Below are positions 8,186 to 17,717 of a stretch of DNA of 64,000 bases, piece by piece. The position numbers were made by a program, and so were the translations under genes. Position 1 is the stretch's first letter. Every line of letters starts with the position of its first letter. Location: positions 1-64,000 of the forward strand of contig DASXIN010000080.1 of the NCBI GenBank assembly GCA_036497945.1, read 5' to 3'. The notes below the pieces were generated by a model. That model made no database searches and was not told where the DNA came from. It saw nothing but the letters and a program-made list of their open reading frames with translations. This stretch comes from RYN-230 sp036497945 (GTDB lineage: Bacteria; Actinomycetota; Actinomycetes; Streptosporangiales; Streptosporangiaceae).

Positions 8186-10790
8186 ATGAGCACCGAGTCC
8201 CGCCCCGCTGCCGTGGCGCAGCGGCACGCCAGCCCCGCGATGCCAGCCAAGCCGACGCTTGACGGCATCGAGGAGAAGTGGTCGCGCCGGTGGGACGAGC
8301 AGGGCGTAGTACAAGTTTGATCCCCGCGCGCTGAGCCCGAATGAGCGGAGCGCGTGCGTCTTTTCCATCGACACTCCCCCGCTGACCGTCAGCGGGGCGC
8401 TGCACATCGGGCACGTCTGCTCGTTCACGCACACCGACACGGTGGCCCGGTTCCACCGGATGCGCGGCCAGGCCGTGTTCTACCCCATCGGCTGGGATGA
8501 CAATGGCCTGCCCACCGAGCGCCGGGTGCAGAACTACTTCCACGTGCAGTGCGACCCCACGCTGCGCTACGACCCGGGCTTCGTGCCGCCCGGCCGCCCC
8601 GCGGGCGACCCGGTGCGGATCTCCCGGCGCAACTTCGTCGAGCTCTGCCAGCGGCTGACCGACCTGGACGAGCAGGCGTTCGAGCAGGTCTGGCGACGGC
8701 TCGGGCTGTCCGTGGACTGGTCCACCCAGTACCGGACCATCGGCGACACGGCACGCGCCGTGTCACAGCGGGAGTTCCTGCACAACCTGGCCCGCGGCGA
8801 GGCGTACCTGGCCGAGGGCCCGACGCTGTGGGACGTGCGGTTCCGCACCGCGGTGGCCTCGGCCGAACTGGAGGACCGCGAGGTGGCCGGCTGCTACTAC
8901 CGGCTCGCGTTCCGCGGCCCGGATGGCGCCCTGGTGCCGGTGGCCACCACCCGCCCCGAACTGCTGCCCGGGTGCGTGGCGCTGGTCGCGCACCCGGACG
9001 ACCAGCGTTACGCCGCGCTGGCCGGGGCCACCGTGACCACGCCGCTGTTCGGCGTGCCGGTGCCGGTGCTGACCCACCCGCTGGCCGACCCGGCCAAGGG
9101 CAGCGGCATCGCGATGGTCTGCACGTTCGGCGACATGACCGACGTGACCTGGTGGCGTGACCTGGACCTGCCGGTCCGGCCGGTGCTCGGCCCGGACGGC
9201 CGCCTGCTGGCCGCCGCGCCGCCCGGGATCACCAGCCAGGGCGGCCGGTCCGCCTACCGGCAGCTGGCCGGGGCCACCCTGGCCGAGGCCCGGCAGCGCA
9301 TCGAGGCGCTCGCCCGGGCGGCCGGTGATCTGCTCGGCGAGCCGGAGCCGGTGACCCACCCGGTGAAGTTCTACGAGAAGGGCGACACCCCGCTGGAGAT
9401 CATCAGCACCCGGCAGTGGTATGTCCGCAACGGCGGCCGGGACGCGGAACTGCGCGCCGCGCTGCTCAGCCGGGGCCAGGAGATCAGCTGGCATCCGGCG
9501 CACATGCGGGCGCGCTACGAGAACTGGGTGGCCGGGCTGACCGGCGACTGGCTGGTCAGCCGGCAGCGCTACTTCGGCGTGCCGATCCCGGTCTGGTACC
9601 CGCTGGACGCGGCCGGCCAGCCGCGCTACGACCAGCCCATCCCGGCCGAGGAGAGCATGCTGCCGGTGGACCCGGCGGCCGAGCCGCCGGCTGGGTACAC
9701 CGCCGCGCAGCGCGGCCAGCCGGGCGGCTTCGCGGCCGACCCGGACGTGCTGGACACCTGGGCGACGTCCTCGCTGACCCCGCAGATCGCGGCCGCGTCG
9801 GCGCCCGGCGTCAGCCTGGCCCAGATCTACCCGATGGACATGCGGCCGCAGGCGCACGACATCATCCGCACCTGGCTGTTCTACGCGGTGCTCCGCGCCC
9901 ACCTGGCCGACGGCACGCTGCCGTGGCGGCACGCGGCCATCTCCGGCTGGATCCTGGACCCGGACCGGAAGAAGATGTCGAAGTCCCGCGGCAACGTGGT
10001 CACGCCGATGGACTCGCTACGCCAGCACGGCTCCGACGCGGTGCGCTACTGGTCGGCCAGCGGCCGCCTCGGCACCGACATGATCTTCGACCCGGCACAG
10101 CTGCGGGTGGGCCGCCGGCTCGCGATCAAGATACTTAACGCCAGCAAGTTCATCCTGTCGCTGCCCTGGTCCGACGCCGCCGCTGCCCCGGGCCAGGTGA
10201 CCGAAACCCTGGACCGGGCCATGCTGGGCCGGCTGGCCGAGGTGGTCGAGGCGTGCACGGCCGCGTTCGAGGACTACGAGCACACCCGGGCGCTGCAGGA
10301 GGCCGAGACGTTCTTCTGGTTCTTCTGCGACGACTACCTGGAACTGGTCAAGTCCCGGGCCTACCGGGAGCACGGCGCACGGGCCGCCCTGTCGGCCATC
10401 GCCGCGCTGCGCACCGCCCTGTCCGTGCTGCTCCGGCTGTTCGCACCGGTGCTGCCGTTCGTCACCGAGGAAATGTGGTCCTGGTGGCAGGACGGGTCGA
10501 TCCACCAGGCCGCCTGGCCGGACCCGGCGGAACTGCGGGCGCTGGCCGGCCGGGCCGACCTGGCCGCGCTGGCCGCCGCCTCGGCCGCCATCGGCGCGGT
10601 CCGCGGGGCCAAGTCGGCCGCCCGGCTGTCTGTCCGGGCGCCGGTCCGCAAGCTGGTCATCTCGGCCGCGGAGGACCGGCTGCCCGGGATCCGCGCGGTA
10701 CTCGGCGACGTGCAGGCGGCGGGCAAGGTGGACCAGGTGGTGCTGGTCCCGTCAGCCTGCCCGGAGCCGGTCCATCACATCACTTTGTAG
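8186..10790 (+). pseudogene. valS: Valyl-tRNA synthetase with a one-base frameshift near the N-terminus
   Basis: This class I synthetase charges tRNA-Val. Read as one protein it is about 868 residues, normal for this ValRS type. The N-terminal part starts at ATG 8186 (MSTESRPAAVAQRH) and reads in one frame through IEEKWSRRWDEQG to 8305. The rest (YKFDPRALSPNERSACVF onward) is in the +1 frame from 8310. The break lies at gcGTAGTACaag: one extra base makes TAG in one frame and TGA at 8318 in the other. The HIGH motif (LHIGH, within GALHIGHVC) lies after the break and before the first possible internal start, GTG 8442. A protein starting there would lack it and be inactive. KMSKS is present (RKKMSKSRGNVV near residue 597), and the tail ends EPVHHITL. 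The shift is either a sequencing or assembly error or a real inactivating mutation. Confidence 0.85.
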
Positions 10791-11328
10791 GCGGGCGGCT
10801 GGCGATGCGCAGCTCGTGGAACGAGACGCTGAACCCGGGGCCCTCCGGGGCGGCGCACATCACCCCGGCCAGCAGTTCGCTGTCCGGTGGCAGGTAGACC
10901 AGCGCGGCCAGGTCCGGGCTGGCGTCGCCGATGGAGTAGCGGATCTCCACCGCGTCGCCGCGGCGGGACAGCCGCAGCGCGATGTCGTCGGTGTCATCCG
11001 GCAGGTTGGCCACCGTCCAGCTGGACAGGCCCAGGGTCAGCACCGTACTGAGCCGGGGCCTGCCCTCGAAGTACTCCACCCCGGTCTTCAGCCAGGTGCG
11101 CTCGTCGGCCCGGAGCATCACCCCGGCCTGGTCGTACTGGCTGGCCCAGTTGCCCCGGACCCGGACCGCCACGTCCAGGTCGCCCGCCAGCACCTCGCCG
11201 TAGACGTGGCCGCTGTCCCGGATGTAGCCGTAGCCGGTCACCCGCCAGAAATCGGTACCCGGATCGACGTTCACCTGCAGCACATCGTCGGTCCGCTGCC
11301 AGCTGGCCGGCTCGTTCAGCCACTCCAT
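10780..11328 (-). CDS. DUF1349 (concanavalin-like) family protein
   Basis: This 182-residue protein belongs to the DUF1349 family, a concanavalin-like beta-sandwich sometimes annotated as regulation-of-enolase protein. Family marks are TDFWRVTGYGYIRDSGH near the N-terminus, then AVRVRGNWASQYDQAGVMLR, WLKTGVEY and a C-terminal VSFHELRIA. It starts at ATG 11328. Its last 11 bp overlap the 3' end of valS on the opposite strand. Members are soluble, and some are fused to glycosidases as carbohydrate-binding modules. No enzymatic residue is evident, and the function is unknown. Confidence 0.8.
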   Translation of the reverse strand: MEWLNEPASWQRTDDVLQVNVDPGTDFWRVTGYGYIRDSGHVYGEVLAGDLDVAVRVRGNWASQYDQAGVMLRADERTWLKTGVEYFEGRPRLSTVLTLGLSSWTVANLPDDTDDIALRLSRRGDAVEIRYSIGDASPDLAALVYLPPDSELLAGVMCAAPEGPGFSVSFHELRIASRPPTK

Positions 11329-11380
11329 CGCCCGTGCCTCCGTGATCTTCCCCGGACGAGGTTAGCGGAGTGAGGCCGGC

Positions 11381-11386
11381 TAGTCT
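11381..11386 (+). promoter_or_regulatory. Candidate -10 box for msrB (leaderless)
   Basis: TAGTCT lies 7 bp before the ATG at 11394, with no ribosome-binding sequence between. Confidence 0.45.
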
Positions 11387-11393
11387 CACCCGC

Positions 11394-11798
11394 ATGGACA
11401 AGGTGCGCCGAACCGATACCGAATGGCGCGAGCAGCTCAGCCCCGAGGAGTACCGGGTGCTCCGCGAGGCGGGCACCGAGGCCGCGTTTACCGGCGAGTA
11501 CACCGACACCAAGACCGAGGGCGTGTACCGCTGCCGGGCCTGCGGGGCCGAACTCTTCCGGTCCGATGCCAAGTTCGAATCGCACTGTGGCTGGCCCAGC
11601 TTCTACCAGCCGACCGAGGATGACGCGGTGCTGCTGATCGAGGACGACTCGCTGGGCATGCGCCGGGTCGAGGTGCGCTGCGCGGCCTGCGACTCGCACC
11701 TCGGTCACGTGTTCGAGGGCGAGGGCTACCAGGTGCCGACCGACCAGCGGTGGTGCATCAACTCAGTGTCGCTCAGCCTGGAGCCGCCCGAGGGCTGA
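11394..11798 (+). CDS. msrB: Peptide-methionine (R)-S-oxide reductase MsrB
   Basis: A 134-residue cytoplasmic repair enzyme that reduces methionine-R-sulfoxide in oxidised proteins using thioredoxin-type reductants. It contains the two zinc CxxC pairs (CRACGAE and CAACDSH), the HCGWPSFYQP substrate motif near residue 63, LGHVFEG, and the catalytic cysteine in QRWCINSVSL near the C-terminus. The length is standard for a stand-alone MsrB. The ATG at 11394 gives the usual N-terminus (MDKVRRTDTEWREQLSPEEYRVLR). The gene stands alone between two unrelated genes. Confidence 0.96.
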   Translation: MDKVRRTDTEWREQLSPEEYRVLREAGTEAAFTGEYTDTKTEGVYRCRACGAELFRSDAKFESHCGWPSFYQPTEDDAVLLIEDDSLGMRRVEVRCAACDSHLGHVFEGEGYQVPTDQRWCINSVSLSLEPPEG

Positions 11799-11888
11799 CC
11801 GGCCGCGCCGGGTACCGGGCACTGTTAGCTTTCCCACCTGGGGGTAATGTCCCTGGTAGCGGCAGTGCTGGGGCTCCGGGGGGTCGCT

Positions 11889-14174
11889 GTGGAAAACGTC
11901 ATGGCTGGGCTGGCTCGGTTCGTCATCCGGTTCCGCTACTTCATCATCGCCTTCTGGATCATCGCCGGGGCGCTGTGCATCGCGCTGTTCCCGTCGCTGG
12001 GCAGCGCGGTGAACACCGATAACAGCTCGTTCCTGCCGTCCAGCTCGCCGAGCGTGCACGCGCTCAACCTGGCCGCCCCGTTCCAGCCCACCAACGACAC
12101 CACCGGCACCCTGGTGGTGCTGGGCCAGGCCAAGCTGTCCAGCAGCGACCAGCAGGCCATCACCAGCCTGCAGAACAAGATCGCCAAGGACAGCCACGTG
12201 GTGTCCGTGTCCGACCAGGGCCTGTCCAAGGACGGCCGGGTGGACAAGGCCCAGGTGATCTTCAACGTGCAGACGTCCAGCACCGACGCGTCGCCCACCG
12301 TGGCGGCCGTGCGGTCCACGATGAGCGGCTTCAACCTGCCGTCCGGGCTGTCCAGCTACCTGACCGGGCAGCTGCCCAGCGCGGTGGACAACCAGGACTC
12401 GCAGGCGCACGCGCAGAAGCTGACCGAAGACCTGTCCGTGCTGATCATCCTGGTCATGCTGATCATCGTGTTCCGCGCGGTGGCCGCGCCGCTGGTCACC
12501 CTGCTGCCCGCGATCTGGGTGCTGCTGATGTCCGGGGCCATCATCGCCGAGATCTCCAAGGCGGGCCTGCAGGTGTCCACCATCACCCAGACCATGCTCA
12601 CCGTGCTGCTGCTCGGCGCGGGCACCGACTACGGCTTGTTCTTCATCATGCGGGTGCGCGAGGAGATGGCCGACGGCGCCCCGCCGCACCGGGCCATCGA
12701 GCAGGCCGGGCGTTACGTCGGCGAGTCGATCACGTTTTCCGCAGGCACCGTCATCGTGGCGCTGGTCACCCTGCTGCTGGCGTCGTTCGGGCTGTACTCC
12801 GGGCTCGGCCCAGCGCTGGCGCTGGGTGTCTTCCTGATGCTGCTGGCCGCGCTGACCCTGCTGCCCGCGCTGCTCGCGGTGTTCGGCCGGGCGGTGTTCT
12901 GGCCGCGCCCTGTGCGGCCCGCCAAGCAGGAGGGGACGTACGCCAAGCTGGCCGACAAGGTGATCGCGCACCCGGTGGTCACCCTGGTCTGCGGGGTGGT
13001 GTTCCTGGTGGCGCTCGGCGTCTTCACGTTCGGGTACACCTCGGCCGGCTTCGGCGGGCAGACCACCGGGCCGGACGGCAGCCAGTCGGCGCACGGCACC
13101 GCCGTGCTCAACGACCACTACCCACCCGCGGTGGCCAACCCGACCCAGGTGCTGATGGTCTGGAAGTCGTCGGTGTGGAAGAACCTCGCCCAGCCCAGCA
13201 ACGCCGAGAACGACCTGGCCAAGAAGTCCGTGTTCGCCTCGGTCAGCGGCCCGTTCGACCCGAACGGCAGCAAGCTCACGCCAAGCCAGCTGAGCAGCCT
13301 GTACAGCGAGCTGGGGCCGCCCGGCAAGCTGCCCGCCACCGAGCCGGCCGGCACCCCGGTGCCAGCCGACCAGTACGCGCTGTACCGGGCCGAGGCCCAG
13401 TTCATCAGCCCGGACGGCAAGACCGTGCAGTACTACACGTCGCTCAAGGCGGGCTCACCGTCGAGCACCGCGGCGCTGAACGCCACCCCGGCGGTGCGCA
13501 CCGCGGTGACCAGCGTGCAGCACTCGGCCGGCGCGGTGGACAGCGGCGCGTCCGGGCTCGCGCCCGCTTCTTACGACGTGAGCAGCGTGTCGCAGAGCGA
13601 CCTGACCGAGATCGTGCCGGTCGTGATCGTGCTGCTCGCCCTGCTGCTCGGCCTGCTGCTGCGCAGCGCGATCGCCCCGCTGTACCTGGTGGCCACGGTG
13701 CTGCTCAGCTACTTCGCCGCGCTGGGGCTCAGCGTGCTCATCTTCCAGGTCGGCGCGGGTGACTCCGGGCTGAACTTCGTGCTGCCGTTCCTGTTGTTCA
13801 TCTTCCTGATGGCCCTCGGCGAGGACTACAACATCCTGGTGATGAGCCGGATCCGGGAAGAAGCGCACACCTCGCCGCTGCGCGCGGCGGTGCGCACCGC
13901 CTGCCACCACACCGGCCCCACGGTGACCTCGGCCGGCCTGATCCTGGCCGCCACGTTCGCGGTCGCCGGGGTGACCGGTGCGACCAGCCAGATCAAGCAG
14001 CTCGGCACGGCCATCGCGCTCGGCGTGCTGATCGACACGTTCCTGGTCCGCACCCTGATGGTGCCGGCCATCGTGGTGCTCTGCCGCCGCTGGAACTGGT
14101 GGCCGTCCCGGCTCTCCCGGCGCAGCGCCCAGATCGCGGCCGCCCCCGCCCCCAGCGCCGGAGTCAAGGCCTGA
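11889..14174 (+). CDS. MMPL/RND-family membrane transporter
   Basis: A ~761-residue polytopic protein of the MMPL branch of RND transporters, which export lipids, glycolipids or drugs using the proton gradient. The layout is doubled: an N-terminal span (FRYFIIAFWIIAGALCIALF), a large extracytoplasmic loop, five or six spans from LSVLIILVMLIIVFRAVAAPL, a second loop, then a second bundle from DLTEIVPVVIVLLALLLG. GTDYGLFFIMRVREE and GEDYNILVMSRIREE are the paired conserved motifs in the two halves that hold the proton-relay acidic residues. The start is uncertain among ATG 11847, GTG 11889 and ATG 11901; GTG 11889 has a G-rich box in front. The cargo is unknown. Confidence 0.92.
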   Translation: MENVMAGLARFVIRFRYFIIAFWIIAGALCIALFPSLGSAVNTDNSSFLPSSSPSVHALNLAAPFQPTNDTTGTLVVLGQAKLSSSDQQAITSLQNKIAKDSHVVSVSDQGLSKDGRVDKAQVIFNVQTSSTDASPTVAAVRSTMSGFNLPSGLSSYLTGQLPSAVDNQDSQAHAQKLTEDLSVLIILVMLIIVFRAVAAPLVTLLPAIWVLLMSGAIIAEISKAGLQVSTITQTMLTVLLLGAGTDYGLFFIMRVREEMADGAPPHRAIEQAGRYVGESITFSAGTVIVALVTLLLASFGLYSGLGPALALGVFLMLLAALTLLPALLAVFGRAVFWPRPVRPAKQEGTYAKLADKVIAHPVVTLVCGVVFLVALGVFTFGYTSAGFGGQTTGPDGSQSAHGTAVLNDHYPPAVANPTQVLMVWKSSVWKNLAQPSNAENDLAKKSVFASVSGPFDPNGSKLTPSQLSSLYSELGPPGKLPATEPAGTPVPADQYALYRAEAQFISPDGKTVQYYTSLKAGSPSSTAALNATPAVRTAVTSVQHSAGAVDSGASGLAPASYDVSSVSQSDLTEIVPVVIVLLALLLGLLLRSAIAPLYLVATVLLSYFAALGLSVLIFQVGAGDSGLNFVLPFLLFIFLMALGEDYNILVMSRIREEAHTSPLRAAVRTACHHTGPTVTSAGLILAATFAVAGVTGATSQIKQLGTAIALGVLIDTFLVRTLMVPAIVVLCRRWNWWPSRLSRRSAQIAAAPAPSAGVKA

Positions 14175-14218
14175 CCGGCCGCCAGCGGGGCGCAGCTAGC
14201 CAGCCAACTGTCCGGAGA

Positions 14219-14716
14219 TCAGAGCTTGTAGCCGATGTCGCGGAGCAGCTGGTGCCGGGCCGCCACGTCGGCGTCGGTCTCCACGCCCACCGGGGGCAGC
14301 CCGTCGATAACCCCGGCCACACCGCGGCCCTCGCCCGCCGTCAGCACGATGATCTGCACCGGGTTGGCGGTGGCGCAGAACACCGTGCACACCTCCGGCA
14401 CCGCTTTGACCTGATTCATCACGTTGACTGGGAACCCGTCCCGAAGCATGATCACGAAACAGTGCCCGGCGCCGATCGCCTCCGCACCGCGCACCGCCAG
14501 GGTGGTCAGCTCCGCGTCGTTCCCGGACCGGCGGACCAGCCGCGCCTGCGACGCCTCGCAGAACGCGATGCCGAACCGCAGGTGCGCGCTCACCCCGGCC
14601 AGCGCTTCGTGCAGGTCTTCCACGGTCTTGATGAAGTGCGCCTGGCCGATGATGACGTTCACGTCGGCCGGCTTGTCCACCGGGACTACCTCGAACCCAG
14701 CCACGGGAGCGGGCAT
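14219..14716 (-). CDS. Adenosine-specific kinase family protein (PF04008-type)
   Basis: This 165-residue protein resembles the adenosine-specific kinase family known mainly from archaea and thermophiles. Markers are VNVIIGQAHFIKTVEDLHEAL near the N-terminus, FGIAFCEASQARLVRRSGND, HCFVIMLRDGFPVNVMNQVKAVPEVCTVFCATANPVQIIV and the C-terminal RRQLLRDIGYK-type end (here ARHQLLRDIGYKL). The proposed role is binding and phosphorylation of adenosine. It starts at ATG 14716 behind AGAGAGGTG. It lies downstream of, and on the same strand as, the two-component genes, but 44 bp separates it from the response regulator's stop. Confidence 0.75.
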   Translation of the reverse strand: MPAPVAGFEVVPVDKPADVNVIIGQAHFIKTVEDLHEALAGVSAHLRFGIAFCEASQARLVRRSGNDAELTTLAVRGAEAIGAGHCFVIMLRDGFPVNVMNQVKAVPEVCTVFCATANPVQIIVLTAGEGRGVAGVIDGLPPVGVETDADVAARHQLLRDIGYKL

Positions 14717-14760
14717 GGTGACACCTCTCTAGATCTGATCGGCCTGGGTCTGCCCGCCTA

Positions 14761-15456
14761 TCATTGCGCCGGCCCGGGCCCACCCGGGGTGACCAGGCCG
14801 GATTCGTAGGCCAGCACGACGGCCTGGGCGCGGTCGCGCAGATCCAGCTTGGCCAGGATGCGGCCGATATGGGTCTTGGTCGTCTGCTCCGCAATGACCA
14901 GCGTGCCGCTGATCTCGGCGTTGGACAGGCCACGCGCGATCAGCCGCAGCACCTCGGTCTCCCGCGGGGTGAGCGCGGTGAGCGGGCGAAGCACGGGCGC
15001 GTCCTGGCGGGGCTGGCTGGCGAAGTCGGCGATCAGCCGCCGGGTCACCGACGGGGCGAGCAGCGCGTCCCCGGCCGCCACCACCCGGACCGCCTGCACC
15101 AACTCGGCCGCAGTGGCGTCCTTGAGCAGGAACCCGCTGGCACCGGCCCGCAGCGCCTCGTACACGTAATCGTCCAGGTCGAACGTAGTGAGCATGAGCA
15201 CCCGCGGCCGGGCCGGGCTGGTGCCGGACAAGATCTGGCGGGTGGCCTGCAGACCGTCCAGGACCGGCATCCGGACATCCATCAGCACCACGTCCGGCTG
15301 CAGCTGCCGGGTCTGCCGGACCGCCTCGGCGCCATCCGCGGCCTGCCCCACCACGACCAGGCCGGGCTGGGCGGTGAGCACCGCGGCGAAACCCTCGCGC
15401 ACCATGGCCTGGTCGTCGGCGATCAGGCAGCGCGTGGTCCCGCCGCCGGCCGTCAC
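14761..15456 (-). CDS. LuxR/NarL-family response regulator
   Basis: This 231-residue regulator is the output partner of the upstream kinase. The receiver domain has the acidic pair at residues 14-15 (LIADDQ), the phospho-acceptor D60 in DVVLMDVRMP, and a conserved Thr and Lys (VLMLTTF, GFLLKDA). The C-terminal NarL-type helix-turn-helix begins LTPRETEVLRLIARGLSNAEI near residue 166. Its GTG start at 15456 overlaps the kinase TGA in GTGA, which couples translation. It likely binds the repeated GGTATSAC sites in the divergent promoter region at 16854-16911 and controls the ABC exporter, though that link is inferred from context. Confidence 0.95.
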   Translation of the reverse strand: MTAGGGTTRCLIADDQAMVREGFAAVLTAQPGLVVVGQAADGAEAVRQTRQLQPDVVLMDVRMPVLDGLQATRQILSGTSPARPRVLMLTTFDLDDYVYEALRAGASGFLLKDATAAELVQAVRVVAAGDALLAPSVTRRLIADFASQPRQDAPVLRPLTALTPRETEVLRLIARGLSNAEISGTLVIAEQTTKTHIGRILAKLDLRDRAQAVVLAYESGLVTPGGPGPAQ

Positions 15457-16805
15457 GCCGTCTCGCCCAGCGGGAGCCGGGCCGACACGACGAAGCCGCC
15501 GCCGGGCGCCGGGCCGGCCGACAGCGAGCCGCCGAGCAGCGCCACCCGCTCCCGCATCCCGGTCAGCCCGTGCCCCGGCTTGAGCCCGTTCCCGGCGGGA
15601 CCAGCGGACCCGTTCCCGGCCGGGCCGCTGGCCGCAACCGGGCCGTTGGCCACCCGGAGCAGCACCGCGTGGCCGTCCTGGCCCACCGACACGGTGACCG
15701 CGGCGCCGGGCGCATGCTGGCTGGCGTTGGACAGCGATTCCTGCACGATCCGGTATGCGCACACGGCGACCCCGGACGGCACCTGGCCCAGCGCGGGGGC
15801 CAGCGACAGCTCGACCGGCACCCCGGCCCGCCGGGCGGCATCGACCAGCCCGGGCAGGTCGGCCAGCCGGGGCTGCGGCGCCCGCAGGGCCGGCTGATCG
15901 TGGCGCAGCACGCCGAGCAGCCGCCGCATGTCGGCCAGCGCCTCACGGGCCGCCGCGCTCAGCGAGCCGAACTCGGCGCGGACCGGGTCGGGCAGCCCGC
16001 TGAGCCGGTACGGCGCGGTCTCGGCCTGCACCGCGATCAGCGACAGGTGGTGCGCGACCACGTCGTGCAGTTCCCGCGCGATCCGGGTGCGCTCCTCCAG
16101 CACGGCCCGCTGCGCCTGCGCGGCCTCGGTGCGCTCGGTCTGCGCGGCCAGCGCGCGCTGCGCGCGCAGCCGGGAGCCGATGCTGTCCACCGCGATCGCC
16201 ATGGCAGTGAACACGATGGTGGCGCTGGCCGGGCCGTTCAGGTGCGGTATGTCGGCGATCAGCCACAGCCCCCACGGAATGAGGCTCAGCGCCCACATCC
16301 AGGCCAAGGCCGGCCGCGGCTGGCGGATCCCGGCCAGGACGAACGCGCCGAGCAGCGCGGCCACCTGCGGCGGTCCCCACGGCCAGCCGCCCCACCAGGC
16401 CGCCGGGACCAGCGGGGATAGCAGCAGCGCGAGCCAGCCGGCCCGCCAGGCCAGCATCGGGTACCGGGCGGCCAGCGGCAGCGGCAGCACCAGGACGACG
16501 GCCAGCGCCCGCTGCCATATGGTGGGCGGCAGCTGGATGGTCGACGCCACCGGCGGCCCGTGCAGCGCCGGCACCCCGTGCAACGTACCGGCGTTGACGA
16601 TGCAGAGTGCCACCGTGGCCAGGGCCAGCGCAGCGTACGCCGCCCGGCGCTCCGCTGGGGACCGCCACCGCCAGGTCGGCGGCGGGGCCGGGCGGGCCAG
16701 CACCTGGACGAGCGCGGGCCACCAGCCCCGGGCCACGGCAGACAGGGCGGACCTGGCCGCCGGGGCTCGGCCCGCAGCCGGTGCACTGCCCAGCATCCGC
16801 GTCAC
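15453..16805 (-). CDS. Two-component sensor histidine kinase (HisKA_3 type)
   Basis: A ~450-residue membrane sensor. The N-terminal half has about six hydrophobic spans (residues ~55-205: AAYAALALATVALCIV, LAVVLVLPLPLAARYP, LLGAFVLAG, LAWMWALSLIPWGLWLI). The dimerisation/phospho-acceptor helix is RTRIARELHDVVAHHLSL with H247. The ATPase domain ends with GHGLTGMRERVALLGGSLSAGP. There is no large extracellular sensor loop, so it probably senses within the membrane, as in cell-envelope stress systems. The start is GTG 16805; ATG 16796 is an alternative. The far longer open frame upstream is the antisense of the ABC gene and was rejected. It is transcribed divergently from the ABC operon. Confidence 0.93.
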   Translation of the reverse strand: MTRMLGSAPAAGRAPAARSALSAVARGWWPALVQVLARPAPPPTWRWRSPAERRAAYAALALATVALCIVNAGTLHGVPALHGPPVASTIQLPPTIWQRALAVVLVLPLPLAARYPMLAWRAGWLALLLSPLVPAAWWGGWPWGPPQVAALLGAFVLAGIRQPRPALAWMWALSLIPWGLWLIADIPHLNGPASATIVFTAMAIAVDSIGSRLRAQRALAAQTERTEAAQAQRAVLEERTRIARELHDVVAHHLSLIAVQAETAPYRLSGLPDPVRAEFGSLSAAAREALADMRRLLGVLRHDQPALRAPQPRLADLPGLVDAARRAGVPVELSLAPALGQVPSGVAVCAYRIVQESLSNASQHAPGAAVTVSVGQDGHAVLLRVANGPVAASGPAGNGSAGPAGNGLKPGHGLTGMRERVALLGGSLSAGPAPGGGFVVSARLPLGETA

Positions 16806-16853
16806 CAGCCCAGCGTAGGCCGCGTGGGGCGGCCCGATCGTCACGCCAGCGTT

Positions 16854-16911
16854 GTCATACCCAGGTATCACCGGCGCTGGCCGCGGGGCCGGGCTGCCGC
16901 TGGGGTATGAC
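16854..16911. promoter_or_regulatory. Repeated GGTATSAC sites between kinase and ABC operons
   Basis: GTCATACC (16854-16861) and GGTATCAC (16864-16871) flank a perfect ATACC-CA-GGTAT palindrome. A third copy, GGTATGAC, lies at 16904-16911. The 165-bp gap holds both divergent promoters, so this is a good candidate site for the cognate response regulator. Confidence 0.45.
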
Positions 16912-16970
16912 CGCGGAGTCGGCCCTGTGGTGTGACGACGCGGCCGGGCCGGCCAGGGCAGCCTGGCCGC

Positions 16971-17717
16971 ATGATGAACGTCGAGATGACCGGCCTCACC
17001 CGGCGGTTCGGCCGGACGCTGGCCGTCGCCGGAGTGGACCTGCACGCTGGCCCGGGGGTGTTCGGGCTGCTCGGGCCCAACGGGGCGGGCAAGACCTCGC
17101 TGCTGCGGATGATGGCCACCGCCGTCCCGCCGACCTCGGGCCGGCTGCGGCTGCTCGGCCGGGACCCGGGCCGCCCAGGCCCGCGCCGGGAGATCCGGCA
17201 GCGGCTCGGCTATCTGCCGCAGCAGCTCGGCTACTACCCGGGCTTCACCGCGGCCGAGTTCGTGGAGTACTTCGCGCTGCTCAAGGACGTGCCCGCGGCC
17301 CGGGTGCCGGCCGCGGTGGTCAGCGCCCTGGACCGGGTCGACCTGGGCAGCCGGGCCCGGGCCAGGCTGCGCACGCTGTCCGGCGGGATGCTGCGCCGGG
17401 TGGGCATCGCGCAGGCCATCGTCAACCAGCCGGACCTGCTGCTGCTCGACGAGCCGACCGCCGGGCTCGACCCGGAGCAGCGGGTAGCGTTCCGCGTCCT
17501 GCTCCGCGACCTGGGCCAGCACGCCACCGTCGTGGTCAGCACGCACCTGGTGGAAGACGTCGGCACCGCGTGCGCGCAGGTCGCGCTGCTGGACCAGGGG
17601 AAGATCGTCTTTCACGGCAGCCCGGCTGAGCTGGCCGCCCGCGGCCAGGACAGCGGAGTGGGCGATGCGCCGCTGGAGCGCGGCTACAGCGCGGTTCTCG
17701 CGGCGGCCCGGTCATGA
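16971..17717 (+). CDS. ABC transporter ATP-binding protein
   Basis: A 248-residue single ATPase domain powering export with the permease encoded next. Walker A is GPNGAGKTS (35-43), the Q-loop region is QRLGYLPQQLGYYPGFTAAE, the signature is LSGGMLRRVGIAQAIV, Walker B is DLLLLDEPTAGLDP, and the H-loop is VVVSTHLVEDV. The ATG at 16971 is followed by a second ATG at 16974. The last codons overlap the permease start by 4 bp (ATGA at 17714), so the two are translationally coupled. The subgroup resembles ABC-2 exporters that work beside NarL-type two-component systems. Confidence 0.95.
   Translation: MMNVEMTGLTRRFGRTLAVAGVDLHAGPGVFGLLGPNGAGKTSLLRMMATAVPPTSGRLRLLGRDPGRPGPRREIRQRLGYLPQQLGYYPGFTAAEFVEYFALLKDVPAARVPAAVVSALDRVDLGSRARARLRTLSGGMLRRVGIAQAIVNQPDLLLLDEPTAGLDPEQRVAFRVLLRDLGQHATVVVSTHLVEDVGTACAQVALLDQGKIVFHGSPAELAARGQDSGVGDAPLERGYSAVLAAARS

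Noticed and set aside
16806..17615. Long open frame continuing upstream of the sensor kinase.
   Set aside because: It is the antisense of the ABC ATPase gene, which has perfect Walker and signature motifs on the other strand.
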